A stretch of DNA of 64,000 nucleotides from Ruegeria marisrubri (GTDB lineage Bacteria > Pseudomonadota > Alphaproteobacteria > Rhodobacterales > Rhodobacteraceae). The notes below the pieces were generated by a model. That model was not told where the DNA came from. It worked only from the letters and a program-made list of their open reading frames with translations, and ran no database searches. Where the stretch lies: assembly GCF_001507595.1 (NCBI RefSeq), contig NZ_LQBQ01000001.1:248001-312000 (forward strand), written 5' to 3'. Position numbers and translations under genes: made by a program. Positions 27,061-36,275 of this stretch are shown here, in pieces (within the stretch, counting starts at the first letter, position 1; each line of letters begins with the position of its first letter).

Positions 27061-27990
27061 ATGACCGAACAGTCCAGCGCCCCGCGCTCATTTCAGGAAA
27101 TCATCCTGCGCCTTCAGACCTACTGGGCGTCCAAGGGCTGCGCCGTGCTGCAGCCCTATGACATGGAGGTCGGCGCGGGCACCTTCCACCCGGCCACGAC
27201 CCTGCGCGCGCTGGGGTCGAAGCCCTGGGCCGCGGCCTATGTGCAGCCCTCGCGCCGCCCCACCGACGGGCGCTATGGCGAGAACCCCAACCGCCTGCAG
27301 CACTATTATCAATACCAGGTGCTGATCAAACCCAGCCCGCCGAACCTGCAGGAACTGTATCTGGGCAGCCTTCAGGCCATCGGCATCGACATGGACCTGC
27401 ACGACATCCGTTTCGTCGAGGATGACTGGGAAAGCCCGACCCTGGGCGCATGGGGCCTGGGCTGGGAGGTCTGGTGTGACGGCATGGAAGTCAGCCAGTT
27501 CACCTATTTCCAGCAGGTCGGCGGCCATGACTGCGCGCCGGTTTCGGGCGAGCTGACCTATGGGCTGGAGCGTCTGGCGATGTACGTGCTGGGCATCGAT
27601 CATGTGATGGACATGCCTTTCAACGATCCCGACGCGCCGATCCCGCTGACCTATGGCGACGTGTTCAAGCAGACCGAAGAGGAATACGCGCGCTGGAACT
27701 TTGACGTGGCCAACACCGAGATGCTGTTGCGCCATTTCGAAGAGGCCGAGGAGGAATGCGCGGCGATCCTCAGCCAGGAGCACGTGGACCCCAAGACCGG
27801 CAAGCGCATCATCATGGCGCATCCCGCCTATGACCAGTGCATCAAGGCCAGCCACATCTTCAACCTGCTGGACGCGCGCGGCGTGATCTCGGTGACCGAG
27901 CGGCAGGCCTATATCGGACGGGTGCGGGCGCTGGCCAAACGCTGCGCCGATGCCTTCGTGATGACCGAAGCCGGTGGAACCGCGGCCTGA
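27061..27990 (+). CDS. glyQ: Glycyl-tRNA synthetase alpha subunit
   Basis: 309 residues, almost the standard length for this highly conserved class II synthetase subunit. The start [20 protein letters not shown] and the motifs [40 protein letters not shown] and [20 protein letters not shown] are invariant-type GlyQ sequence. It forms an alpha2beta2 enzyme with GlyS. RBS AGAGGAAA precedes the ATG. Unlike the compact glyQS of most bacteria, glyS is about 2.5 kb away, with a minus-strand gene directly after glyQ. Confidence 0.97.
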   Translation: MTEQSSAPRSFQEIILRLQTYWASKGCAVLQPYDMEVGAGTFHPATTLRALGSKPWAAAYVQPSRRPTDGRYGENPNRLQHYYQYQVLIKPSPPNLQELYLGSLQAIGIDMDLHDIRFVEDDWESPTLGAWGLGWEVWCDGMEVSQFTYFQQVGGHDCAPVSGELTYGLERLAMYVLGIDHVMDMPFNDPDAPIPLTYGDVFKQTEEEYARWNFDVANTEMLLRHFEEAEEECAAILSQEHVDPKTGKRIIMAHPAYDQCIKASHIFNLLDARGVISVTERQAYIGRVRALAKRCADAFVMTEAGGTAA

Positions 27991-28005
27991 TGAGGCTGTC
28001 AGGCC
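27984..28005. repeat. Hairpin holding both convergent stop codons (glyQ and marC)
   Basis: GGCCTGA-TGAGGCTG-TCAGGCC is a perfect 7-bp stem. The plus-strand TGA of glyQ lies in the left arm and the minus-strand TGA of marC in the right arm. No T-run follows. Confidence 0.45.
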
Positions 28006-28631
28006 AGCCCCGGCAACAGGGTCTTGAGCCCGTCGGTGATCATGCCGATTGCGATGGCGGCCAGGATCATGCCCATGAAGCGGCTCATGATGACGCGGGC
28101 GCTGGCCGACAGGTGACGGGCCAGGGTCGAGGCATTCCAGAAGGTCAGGGTGAGCAGGCCCAGCACCAGCGCGAACACGCCCGCGTAGCCGGCCAGGTGG
28201 GTCGCGTCGGTGATCTGGTGCGAATAGATGATGAGCGTCGTGATCGTGCCCGGCCCGACGAGGATCGGAAAGGCCAGCGGGTAGAAGGCGACCGTCTCGG
28301 GGGCGGGGTAGGCGCTTTTCTCGCCCTCGGTCCCGTGGTGAGAGCTGCTTTCGCTGCCGTTGAGCATGTTGAGCGCGATGAACAGGACAACAAGGCCGCC
28401 GGCGACGCGGAAATCGTCCACGCTGATGCCGAACAGGGAAAGGACCTGTGTGCCGACGGCGGCGAAGCCCGCGCCGAGGATCAGGCAGTAGAGGGCGGTC
28501 TTGAGCGCGATCTTGCGTTGGTCTTGGGGCGTGGCGCCTTCGGTGACGCTCAGGAAAATGGGCAGGTTCGTCACGGGGTTCATGATGGCGAACAGCGCGC
28601 CGAAAAATCCGATGACGAAACTCGTGTCCAT
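27999..28631 (-). CDS. MarC-family membrane protein
   Basis: 210 residues with six membrane helices. The N-terminal FFGALFAIMNPVTNLPIFLS and the internal FYPLAFPILVGPGTITTLII are the two MarC-family repeats' hallmarks; the closing SRFMGMILAAIAIGMI helix matches as well. E. coli MarC was once linked to antibiotic resistance but has no proven substrate; transporter-like function is inferred. It is convergent with glyQ (8 bases between stops) and divergent from the small membrane protein at 28723, leaving 91 bases for promoters. The ATG at 28631 is favoured over the longer open frame. Confidence 0.88.
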   Translation of the reverse strand: MDTSFVIGFFGALFAIMNPVTNLPIFLSVTEGATPQDQRKIALKTALYCLILGAGFAAVGTQVLSLFGISVDDFRVAGGLVVLFIALNMLNGSESSSHHGTEGEKSAYPAPETVAFYPLAFPILVGPGTITTLIIYSHQITDATHLAGYAGVFALVLGLLTLTFWNASTLARHLSASARVIMSRFMGMILAAIAIGMITDGLKTLLPGLA

Positions 28632-28722
28632 TCCGCGCTCTCCGCTAAAACCCTTGCGGGAAAAGACAATGGCCGAATTTCGGTGCACTGGAAAGAGGCA
28701 GCATGATCCGGGGAGATCGCAC

Positions 28723-29250
28723 ATGATGGGAAGAATTCTGGTCATCGTTCTCGTGCTGTGCGCCACCGTGGCGGCGGCGGCCATGTATTACTTGCAGGTT
28801 TACGGGTTCTACTACGAGGTCGAAGCGAGGCCGGGGCAGGATGTCCGGCTCGTGCCGCTGGATGGAGGCGAGGCCCGGCCGATCACCTATTCCGGGTTCC
28901 GGGCCATCGACGCCGACAGCTCTCCGATCCGCTACCGGGCCTGTTTCGACACCGATCTGAGCCTGGACGAGCTGTCGGCCACATACACCCCCGCAAAACA
29001 GACCGAGCCGCGCACCGCGCCCGGCTGGTTCGACTGTTTCGATGCCGGGGAGATCGGACAGGCGCTGGCCGAGGGCCGCGCGCGCACCTTCATCGGTGAA
29101 AAGAACATTCACTACGGGGTGGACCGGATCGTAGCCGTGACGGAGTCCGGCAAGGGCTATGCCTGGCACGAATTGAACAATTGCGGCCAGAAGGCCTATG
29201 ATGGGACGGTGATCGGGGAAGAGTGTCCGCCCCGTCCGACGGACCAGTAG
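28723..29250 (+). CDS. Single-pass membrane protein of unknown function (DUF6446-like)
   Basis: 175 residues, ATG-ATG start behind GGGGAG. Residues 3-27 form one membrane anchor (RILVIVLVLCATVAAAAMYY); the rest is periplasmic with four cysteines (RYRACFDTDL, WFDCFDAGE, LNNCGQK, GEECPP) likely paired as disulfides. It resembles the roseobacter family I recall as DUF6446, found beside glyS; function is unknown. The stop is 10 bases before gltS, so it is probably the first gene of a DUF6446-gltS-glyS transcript. Confidence 0.7.
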   Translation: MMGRILVIVLVLCATVAAAAMYYLQVYGFYYEVEARPGQDVRLVPLDGGEARPITYSGFRAIDADSSPIRYRACFDTDLSLDELSATYTPAKQTEPRTAPGWFDCFDAGEIGQALAEGRARTFIGEKNIHYGVDRIVAVTESGKGYAWHELNNCGQKAYDGTVIGEECPPRPTDQ

Positions 29251-29260
29251 GAAGTGGCCG

Positions 29261-30475
29261 ATGCTAGCGGAATCCGTGGAAATCCCGGCCTTCTTTTCGA
29301 TCACATTGGGATTCGCCGTCTATCTCATCGGTGCCGAGATCAACGGCAGGGTCGATGTGCTGCGGCGCTACAACATCCCCGAACCGGTGACCGGCGGGCT
29401 GTTGGCCTCGGCGCTGTTGCTGGTGGCCTATCTGTGGTTCGGCCTTGAACTGAACTTTGACCTGGTGCCGCGCGATTTTCTGCTGGTTCTGTTCTTTGCC
29501 GGCATCGGTCTCAATGCCCGGTTCTCGGACCTGATCGCCGGGGGCAAGCCGCTGCTGTTGCTTCTGGCGCTGACGATCGCCTGCATCATCCTGCAGAACC
29601 TGATCGGGGTCGTGGGCGCGGTGGTGTTCGGGTTTCCCGCCCAGGCCGGCGTTTTGTTCGGTTCGGCATCGCTGATCGGCGGGCATGGCACCGCGATCGC
29701 ATGGGCGCCGCAGGTGGCCGAGGCGACCGGGCTGGAGGGCGCGCTGGAACTGGGCATAGCGGTCGCCACCCTGGGGCTGGTCCTGGCCGCATTGGTCGGC
29801 GGGCCGGTGGCGAAATACCTTGTTGAAAAGCACGACCTGACGCCGGCCCGCCCCGGGGAGGAGCTGACCATCGGCGTGGCCGAGGACGAGGACGAGCCGG
29901 ACGGCGCGATAGACCACCGCTCGATCATGCGGGTTCTGCTGTATCTGAACATCTCGATCATCCTCGGCTATGGCGTGCATCAGGCCATCGCGGCGGCGGG
30001 GCTCATGCTGCCGCTGTTCGTGCCCTGCCTGATCATGGCCATCATCATTGCCAACCTGCGCGCGCTGCTCTTGCCCAAGGCGCCCCCGGTCACGCGCACC
30101 CCGGCGCTGGGGCTGATCTCCGAGTTCTCGCTGGGCACCTTTCTGGCCATGTCGCTGATGAGCCTGCAGTTGTGGACCATCGCAGGCGAGGGGGCGGCGA
30201 TCGTGTCCATCATGGCGGCGCAGGTGGTGTTCACTGTGGTTTTCGTGATCGCGGTCCTTTTCGTCGTGATGGGGCGTGGCTACCGGGCCGCCGTGCTGGC
30301 CTCGGGCTTTGCGGGCTTTTCCCTTGGCGCGACACCGACGGCCATTGCCAATATGACCGCCGTGACCAAGCAATATGGTCCATCGCCTATTGCCTTTATC
30401 GTGCTCCCCCTTGTATCCGCCTTCTTCGTGGATATCGCCAATGCCATCGTCATCCAGACGATCGTCAATTTCTAA
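29261..30475 (+). CDS. gltS: GltS-type sodium/glutamate symporter
   Basis: 404 residues with about twelve hydrophobic segments in two inverted halves. GGHGTAIAWAPQVAEATGLE and GFSLGATPTAIANMTAVTKQ are the re-entrant loops typical of GltS, and ITLGFAVYLIGAEINGR is the start signature. It should import glutamate with Na+. The RBS AGGAAGTGG precedes the ATG. It lies between DUF6446 and glyS (10 and 9 bases away), an unexpected partner for a tRNA synthetase subunit. Confidence 0.9.
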   Translation: MLAESVEIPAFFSITLGFAVYLIGAEINGRVDVLRRYNIPEPVTGGLLASALLLVAYLWFGLELNFDLVPRDFLLVLFFAGIGLNARFSDLIAGGKPLLLLLALTIACIILQNLIGVVGAVVFGFPAQAGVLFGSASLIGGHGTAIAWAPQVAEATGLEGALELGIAVATLGLVLAALVGGPVAKYLVEKHDLTPARPGEELTIGVAEDEDEPDGAIDHRSIMRVLLYLNISIILGYGVHQAIAAAGLMLPLFVPCLIMAIIIANLRALLLPKAPPVTRTPALGLISEFSLGTFLAMSLMSLQLWTIAGEGAAIVSIMAAQVVFTVVFVIAVLFVVMGRGYRAAVLASGFAGFSLGATPTAIANMTAVTKQYGPSPIAFIVLPLVSAFFVDIANAIVIQTIVNF

Positions 30476-30484
30476 GGACCGACA

Positions 30485-32743
30485 ATGCCCGACCTGCTGA
30501 TCGAACTGTTTTCCGAGGAAATCCCCGCGCGCATGCAGACCCGCGCCGGCGAGGATCTGAAAAAGCGGATCACCGATGGTCTGGTCGAGGCCGGTCTGAC
30601 CTATTCCGGCGCCGCCGTTTTCACCACGCCGCGCCGCCTGACGCTGGCGGTCGAGGGGTTGCTGGCTGAAAGCCCAACCATCCGCGAAGAGCGCAAGGGC
30701 CCCAAGGTCGGCGCGCCGGAGAAGGCCGTCGAAGGTTTCCTGCGTGGCGCGGGGATCAGCCGCGACCAGCTGGAAGAGCGCGAGACGCCCAAGGGCGCGG
30801 TCTATTTCGCCACCATCGAGAAACCGGGCCGCCCGGCCGCCGAGATCGTGGCCGAAGTGCTGGAAGCCACCATTCGCAACTTCCCCTGGCCCAAGTCGAT
30901 GCGCTGGGGCAGCTCGTCGCTGCGCTGGGTGCGGCCGCTGCATTCGATCCTGTGCATCCTGAGCAACGAGGCGGGCGCCGAGGTCGTGCCGCTGGAGGTC
31001 GACGGCATCGTGTCGGGCGACAGCACCGAGGGGCATCGCTTCATGGCGCCGGGCCGGTTTTCGGTCACGTCCTTCGGGGATTACGAGGCCAAGCTCAAGC
31101 AGGCCAACGTGATGCTGTCGCCGCAGGAGCGGGCCGAGCATATCTGGAACGACGCGCAGAACCTGGCCTTTGCCGCCGGGCTGGAGGTCGTCGAGGACAA
31201 GGGGCTGCTGGCCGAGGTGGCCGGGCTGGTGGAATGGCCGGTGGTGCTGATGGGCGAGATCGGGGCCGAGTTCCTCGACCTGCCGCCCGAGGTGCTGCAG
31301 ACCTCGATGAAGGAGCATCAGAAATTCTTCTCGGTCCGCAACCCGAAATCGGGGCGGATCGAGCGGTTCATCACCGTGGCCAACCGCGAGACCGCCGATC
31401 ACGGGGCGACCATCCTGGCCGGCAACCAGAAGGTGCTGTCGGCCCGTCTGGCCGATGCCAAGTTCTTCTGGGAAAACGACCTGCGCGTCGCCCGCTCGGA
31501 TATCGGCCAGTGGACACGGGCGCTGGAGAACGTGACTTTCCACAACAAGCTGGGATCGCAGGGCGACCGCATCCGCCGCATCGCTGCGCTGGCCCGTGAA
31601 CTGGCCCCGGTGGCAGGGTCCGACGCCGATCAGGCCGAGAAGGCGGCGCAGCTGGCCAAGGCTGACCTGAGCTCGGAAATGGTCTATGAATTCCCCGAAC
31701 TTCAGGGGCTTATGGGGCGTTATTACATCGAGGCCGCCGGCGAGGATGCCGCCGTGGCCGCCGTGGCCGAAGAGCATTACTCGCCGCTGGGGCCGTCGGA
31801 TGACGTGCCGACCGCGCCGCTGTCGGTGACCGTGGCGCTGGCCGACAAGCTGGATACGCTGGCCGGGTTCTGGGCGATCGACGAAAAGCCGACCGGCTCG
31901 AAGGATCCGTTCGCGCTGCGCCGCGCGGCGCTGGGGGTGATCCGGTTGATACTGGAAAACGGCCTGCGGCTGGACTTGGAGGAAGCCTGTGCTTGGGCCT
32001 ATTTCCCGCACGCGCTCAAACGCGACACCTCGGTCGGTGAAACCATCGAGGAAAAGCGTGCGGAATATGCCCGCATCATGGGGGTCGAGGTTGACAAGCT
32101 GCATGATCTGGGGATCGAGGCATTGGCGTCGATGATTGCCGAGCGTGGCATTTTCGGCGCGTTGTGGGACACGCTGAGCGACCGGAACTCCAGCTTCCGC
32201 GAAGACGCGGTGATCCTGGACGATCTGCTTGCTTTCGTCCACGACCGGCTCAAGGTCTTCCTGCGGGACGAGGGCGTGCGCCATGACGTGATCGACGCCT
32301 GCATCGCGATGGAGGGCAATGGCGATCTGAGCCTGCTGGTCAAGCGCGCCCGCGCCCTGAACACCGTGCTGGCGACCGAGGATGGCGAGAACCTGGTGCA
32401 GGGGTTCAAGCGCGCCAACAACATCCTGACCCAGGCCGAGGAAAAGGACGGGGTGGAGTATTCCTTTGGCGCCGACATGAAATTCGCCGAGACCGACAGC
32501 GAAAAGGCGCTGTTTGCCGCCCTTGAGGCTGCGCAGGCGAAAATCGCTCCGGCGCTGGAGGCCGAGGATTTCCCCGCCGCGATGTCCGCCATGGCCGACC
32601 TGCGGGGGCCGATCGACGCCTTCTTCGAAGAGGTTCAGGTGAACACCGACAACGAGGTCGTCCGCCGCAACCGGCTGAACCTGCTGAACCAGATCCGCCA
32701 GATCTGTTCGTCGGTCGCCGACCTGACCCGCATCGAGGGTTGA
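30485..32743 (+). CDS. glyS: Glycyl-tRNA synthetase beta subunit
   Basis: 752 residues. The N-terminus MPDLLIELFSEEIPARMQTR is diagnostic for GlyS; further landmarks are KSMRWGSSSLRWVRPLHSIL, STEGHRFMAPGRFSV, LQTSMKEHQKFFSVRNPKSG and the HD-like part GRYYIEAAGEDAAVA ... EEHYSPLGPSDDVP, with DPFALRRAALGVIRLI. The C-terminal anticodon-binding part is intact (FFEEVQVNTDNEVVRRNRLN). It is longer than the E. coli protein (689), in line with alphaproteobacterial versions. It is in the same transcript as gltS, while glyQ lies upstream beyond marC. Confidence 0.97.
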   Translation: MPDLLIELFSEEIPARMQTRAGEDLKKRITDGLVEAGLTYSGAAVFTTPRRLTLAVEGLLAESPTIREERKGPKVGAPEKAVEGFLRGAGISRDQLEERETPKGAVYFATIEKPGRPAAEIVAEVLEATIRNFPWPKSMRWGSSSLRWVRPLHSILCILSNEAGAEVVPLEVDGIVSGDSTEGHRFMAPGRFSVTSFGDYEAKLKQANVMLSPQERAEHIWNDAQNLAFAAGLEVVEDKGLLAEVAGLVEWPVVLMGEIGAEFLDLPPEVLQTSMKEHQKFFSVRNPKSGRIERFITVANRETADHGATILAGNQKVLSARLADAKFFWENDLRVARSDIGQWTRALENVTFHNKLGSQGDRIRRIAALARELAPVAGSDADQAEKAAQLAKADLSSEMVYEFPELQGLMGRYYIEAAGEDAAVAAVAEEHYSPLGPSDDVPTAPLSVTVALADKLDTLAGFWAIDEKPTGSKDPFALRRAALGVIRLILENGLRLDLEEACAWAYFPHALKRDTSVGETIEEKRAEYARIMGVEVDKLHDLGIEALASMIAERGIFGALWDTLSDRNSSFREDAVILDDLLAFVHDRLKVFLRDEGVRHDVIDACIAMEGNGDLSLLVKRARALNTVLATEDGENLVQGFKRANNILTQAEEKDGVEYSFGADMKFAETDSEKALFAALEAAQAKIAPALEAEDFPAAMSAMADLRGPIDAFFEEVQVNTDNEVVRRNRLNLLNQIRQICSSVADLTRIEG

Positions 32744-32835
32744 TCGCGGCGCAGGCGCGCGCGAGCCGCGCGCCACATCGGTCTTGCGCGACCCGCACAG
32801 GCCCTTATGCTGCGGTGTAATCAAAAGGTGCCGCA

Positions 32836-35376
32836 GTGCAGAATAACCCGAACACGACCCTCATCACTCCAACCGCGCCGGTGGCGACAGCCACCCATGG
32901 AGGGCGCGCGAAATGCCTGCAACGGCTGGTCCGCCTGGACCTGCCGGTGCCGCGCACCGTGGCGCTGTCCTTCGAGGCCGTGCATGAGATCGCCGAGGGC
33001 CGCCTGCCCGATATCGAGGCCATTCTGAACCAGTTCGACGCCAGCGCGTTGCTGTGCGTGCGGCCCAGTTCCGAAGACCCCGACTGGGGCGGCCCCGGCG
33101 CGGTGCTGAACATCGGGATGAACGACGCCCGCTATGTCGAACTGTCCGACAAGATGGGGGCCGAAGCGGCGGCGGCGCTGTACCTGCGCTTCGTGCACAA
33201 CTTTGCGATCCATGTCGCGCGGCTGGACCCGGATGTCTTTGACGATATCGAGGAAAGCGGGCGCGAAGGCCTGCGCCTGGCCCTGCGCGCCTACGAGGAA
33301 GAAACCGACGAGAGCTTTCCGCAGGACCGTGGTGAGCAGCTGAGCGCGGTGTTGCGGTCGATGGCCCGCGCGTGGGAAGGCACCTCGGCGCGGCTGTTGC
33401 GTCAGGCCAAGGGCGCGCCGGCTGATGCCGGGCTGGGCCTTGTCGTGCAAGAGATGATTCCCGGTGTCGGGCAGGGCGAATGCGGCTCGGGCGTGCTGCA
33501 ACTGGTCGATCCGGTGACCGGGCAGCCGCAGATCACCGGGCGCTACCTCAGCCAGAGCCAGGGGCGCGATGCGCTGGGCGAGGGGGTTGCGGCGCTCTAC
33601 CTGGAAAAGGACCCGCGGGGCAGGTCGCTGGAGGAGGTTGCGCCCGAGGCCTTTGCCGCGCTCAAGGACCATGCCGCGCTGATGCGGCGCAAGCTGCGCG
33701 AAGAGATGCAGGTGGAATTCGTGATCGAGAACGGTCACGTTCATATCCTGGACGGCGTGCGGGTGCCGCGCAGCGCCCGCGCCGCGGTGCGCATCGCCGT
33801 ACGTCTGGCCGAGGACGGGATCATTCCGCCGCAGGAGGCGGTGATGCGGGTCGATCCGCATTCCCTGAACGAGTTGCTGCACCGCCAGGTTCACCCCGAT
33901 GCCAAACGTGACGTTCTGACCACGGGCATCGCCGCCAGCCCGGGGGCCGCCACCGGCAAGATCGTCTTTACCTCGGCCGAGGCGCAGGCCAGCGCCGCCC
34001 GTGGCGAGGCCTGCATTCTGGTGCGCAGCGAAACCGCGCCCGAGGATGTGCGCGGCATGCATGCGGCCGTCGCCGTTCTGACGGAAAAGGGCGGCATGAC
34101 CAGCCATGCGGCGGTGATCGGGCGCGGCATGGGCCTGCCTTGCATCGTCGGCGCTTCGGAGATGCGGTTCCAGACCAAGAAAGAGCATCTGGTCGCCCCG
34201 GACGGACGGGTGTTCAAGGCCGGTGATGTTCTGACCATCGACGGCACGTCGGGGCAGGTTCTGGCCGGAGAGCCGGAAATGCTGGAAGCGGCGCTGGATG
34301 ATTGTTTCCAGACCCTCATGCGCTGGGCCGACGCGGAACGGGATATCGGCATCCGCGCCAACGCCGACACGCCCGCCGACGCGCAGGTCGCGCGCAATTT
34401 CGATGCGCAGGGCATCGGTCTGTGCCGGACCGAACACATGTTCTTTGAACCCGGCCGGCTGACGGTGATGCGCGAGATGATCTTTGCCCAGACCTCTTCG
34501 GGGCGCGCGGCCGTGCTGGCGCGTCTGCTGCCGATGCAGCGCGAGGATTTCGTGCAGCTGTTCCGGATCATGGAAGGGCAGCCGGTCTGCATCCGTCTGT
34601 TCGACCCGCCGTTGCACGAGTTCCTGCCGACCACGCGGTCCGGGCAGAGGGAGCTTGCCGAGGCGCTGGGTCTGCCGGTTTCGGACGTGGAGCGCCGGGT
34701 CGCGGCGATGAGGGAATACAACCCGATGCTGGGCCTGCGCGGCGTGCGTCTGGGCGTGACGGTGCCGGAGATCTATGACATGCAGGCCCGCGCCATTTTC
34801 GAGGCGACGCTGGAGGCCAGCGAAGAAGGCGCCCCGGTGGTTCCCGAAGTCATGATCCCGCTGGTCTCGGCAAAGCGTGAGGTCGAGCTGGTCAAGGCCC
34901 GGATCGACGCGGTGGCTTCGGCGGTCTCGTCGGAACGCGGCAAGACATTCGATTATCGTCTGGGCGTGATGGTGGAAACGCCCCGGGCCTGCCTGCGCGC
35001 CGACGAGATCGCGCCGCACACCGCGTTTCTGAGTTTCGGCACCAACGACCTGACGCAGATGACCTATGGGCTTTCGCGGGACGACGCCGGGCGGTTCATG
35101 TCGGCCTATGTGCAACAAGGCGTTTTCGCCGAAGACCCATTCCACGTCCTCGATGCCGACGGGGTGGGTGAGTTGTTGAAACTGGGCGCCGAGCGTGGCC
35201 GGCAGGCGAAACCCGGCCTGACCTTGTCGGTCTGCGGCGAACATGGCGGAAACCCCGAATCAATCGGCATCTGCCGGGCCCTGGGGTTCGACTATGTGTC
35301 CTGCTCGCCCTTCCGAGTGCCGGTCGCTCGGCTGTCTGCCGCTCAACTGGCGATTTCGGCCAAACTTGGGGGTTGA
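32836..35376 (+). CDS. Divergent pyruvate phosphate dikinase (PpdK family)
   Basis: 846 residues from a GTG behind AAAAGGTG. The swivelling phosphohistidine domain is intact (His424 in GGMTSHAAVIGRGMG) and so is the PEP/pyruvate TIM barrel (catalytic Cys800 in SVCGEHGGNPESI, CSPFRVPVARL near the end). The N-terminal ATP-grasp domain is unusual: it starts about 20 residues late, the SVRSGAxxSMPGMMDTVLN signature reads CVRPSSEDPDWGGPGAVLN, and the LQTRxGKRT strand reads LDGVRVPRSARA. It may use another nucleotide or have lost the ATP half-reaction. It is alone, 92 bases after glyS. Confidence 0.83.
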   Translation: MQNNPNTTLITPTAPVATATHGGRAKCLQRLVRLDLPVPRTVALSFEAVHEIAEGRLPDIEAILNQFDASALLCVRPSSEDPDWGGPGAVLNIGMNDARYVELSDKMGAEAAAALYLRFVHNFAIHVARLDPDVFDDIEESGREGLRLALRAYEEETDESFPQDRGEQLSAVLRSMARAWEGTSARLLRQAKGAPADAGLGLVVQEMIPGVGQGECGSGVLQLVDPVTGQPQITGRYLSQSQGRDALGEGVAALYLEKDPRGRSLEEVAPEAFAALKDHAALMRRKLREEMQVEFVIENGHVHILDGVRVPRSARAAVRIAVRLAEDGIIPPQEAVMRVDPHSLNELLHRQVHPDAKRDVLTTGIAASPGAATGKIVFTSAEAQASAARGEACILVRSETAPEDVRGMHAAVAVLTEKGGMTSHAAVIGRGMGLPCIVGASEMRFQTKKEHLVAPDGRVFKAGDVLTIDGTSGQVLAGEPEMLEAALDDCFQTLMRWADAERDIGIRANADTPADAQVARNFDAQGIGLCRTEHMFFEPGRLTVMREMIFAQTSSGRAAVLARLLPMQREDFVQLFRIMEGQPVCIRLFDPPLHEFLPTTRSGQRELAEALGLPVSDVERRVAAMREYNPMLGLRGVRLGVTVPEIYDMQARAIFEATLEASEEGAPVVPEVMIPLVSAKREVELVKARIDAVASAVSSERGKTFDYRLGVMVETPRACLRADEIAPHTAFLSFGTNDLTQMTYGLSRDDAGRFMSAYVQQGVFAEDPFHVLDADGVGELLKLGAERGRQAKPGLTLSVCGEHGGNPESIGICRALGFDYVSCSPFRVPVARLSAAQLAISAKLGG

Positions 35377-35564
35377 CAAAGGGTCCGGGCCCAAGGTTTT
35401 GTATGAAAAACGGAAACCTGCAGTCCCGAAAAAGATCGGGTGCGGGCGGTTTTTTTCTTGCATTTCCAGAAAAACTGGACCTTTCAGCCTGTCTGAGCTA
35501 TGTGCCTCGTCGCGCCCGCCGGGGGAGGGTAAGGCGCGAAACGTGCCTGTGCGAGGGACAGCTG

Positions 35565-36203
35565 ATGAGACGCTATCTAGCGGCCGCCGCCATTGTGGTG
35601 GCAATTGTGTTGCCGAGTGTATCCTATTCAGAGAGGGAAACCGCCTACAATGGTGGGCGTGAGTTGGTGTCCAGATCGGAACTGCCAGGTCAGCGTTTCC
35701 GTGAATACATGAAACTTTTCCAGCCAAATCGGGAAAAGCCTCTCGAGGTTAAGTATACCCGCGAGTGGCTGGACCAACTGCCCGAGGCAACGGGTGACGA
35801 GGACTGGAAATGCCTGGCCGAAGCCCTGTATTTCGAGGCGCGTGGTGAAAGCGTCAAAGGCCAGTTCGCCGTGGCCGAGGTGATCCTCAACCGCGTGGCG
35901 ACCAGCCGCTTTCCGGACACGCTGTGCGGCGTGATCAAGCAGGGAACCGGCAAGAAATACCAGTGCCAGTTCACCTATACCTGCGATGGGCTCAAGGAAG
36001 TGATCCGCGAGAAGAAAGCCTATGAGCGGGTCGCCAAGGTGGCCCGTCTGGCCATTGATGGTGCGGTGACTGACCTGACCGACGGTGCGACCCACTATCA
36101 CACCAAGGCTGTGCGCCCGTCCTGGTCGCGGGTCTACAAGGAAACCGCGCGGATCGGTGTGCACATTTTCTATCGGCACAACTATCGGACGGCCAGCAAC
36201 TGA
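35565..36203 (+). CDS. Secreted cell-wall hydrolase, SleB/CwlJ family
   Basis: 212 residues, ATG after GAGGGACA. A signal peptide (MRRYLAAAAIVVAIVLPSVS) is followed by a 70-residue linker and the Hydrolase_2 domain (about 85-205) starting EDWKCLAEALYFEARGES, where the Glu of YFEARGE is the expected catalytic residue, then FAVAEVILNRVATSRFPDTL and GATHYHTKAVRPSW. Such proteins cut peptidoglycan glycan strands; in non-spore-formers their role is remodelling. The 188 bases before it contain a TTGACA at the ppdK stop and a T-rich tract, so it likely has its own promoter. Confidence 0.87.
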   Translation: MRRYLAAAAIVVAIVLPSVSYSERETAYNGGRELVSRSELPGQRFREYMKLFQPNREKPLEVKYTREWLDQLPEATGDEDWKCLAEALYFEARGESVKGQFAVAEVILNRVATSRFPDTLCGVIKQGTGKKYQCQFTYTCDGLKEVIREKKAYERVAKVARLAIDGAVTDLTDGATHYHTKAVRPSWSRVYKETARIGVHIFYRHNYRTASN

Positions 36204-36275
36204 TTGGTGGTCCGGCGCCTTCGCCGGATGGCAATGCCGGGTTGCAGTGCTATGTTGCGGGCCAGGAGGCCCGCA

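Noticed and set aside
29264..32824. Very long open frame (about 1186 codons) on the minus strand opposite gltS and glyS
   Set aside because: It runs antisense to two well-conserved genes; high GC removes stop codons in the complementary frame. The product is Arg/Gln/His rich with no motif.
32821..35244. 807-codon minus-strand open frame opposite ppdK
   Set aside because: Antisense shadow of a conserved enzyme; composition (His, Gln, Arg rich) and lack of ribosome-binding site argue against coding.
35373..35460. TTGACA at the ppdK stop codon and T-run at 35450-35456 as promoter and terminator
   Set aside because: No -10 at suitable spacing, and the T-run is not directly preceded by a stable stem; both remain too weak to list.
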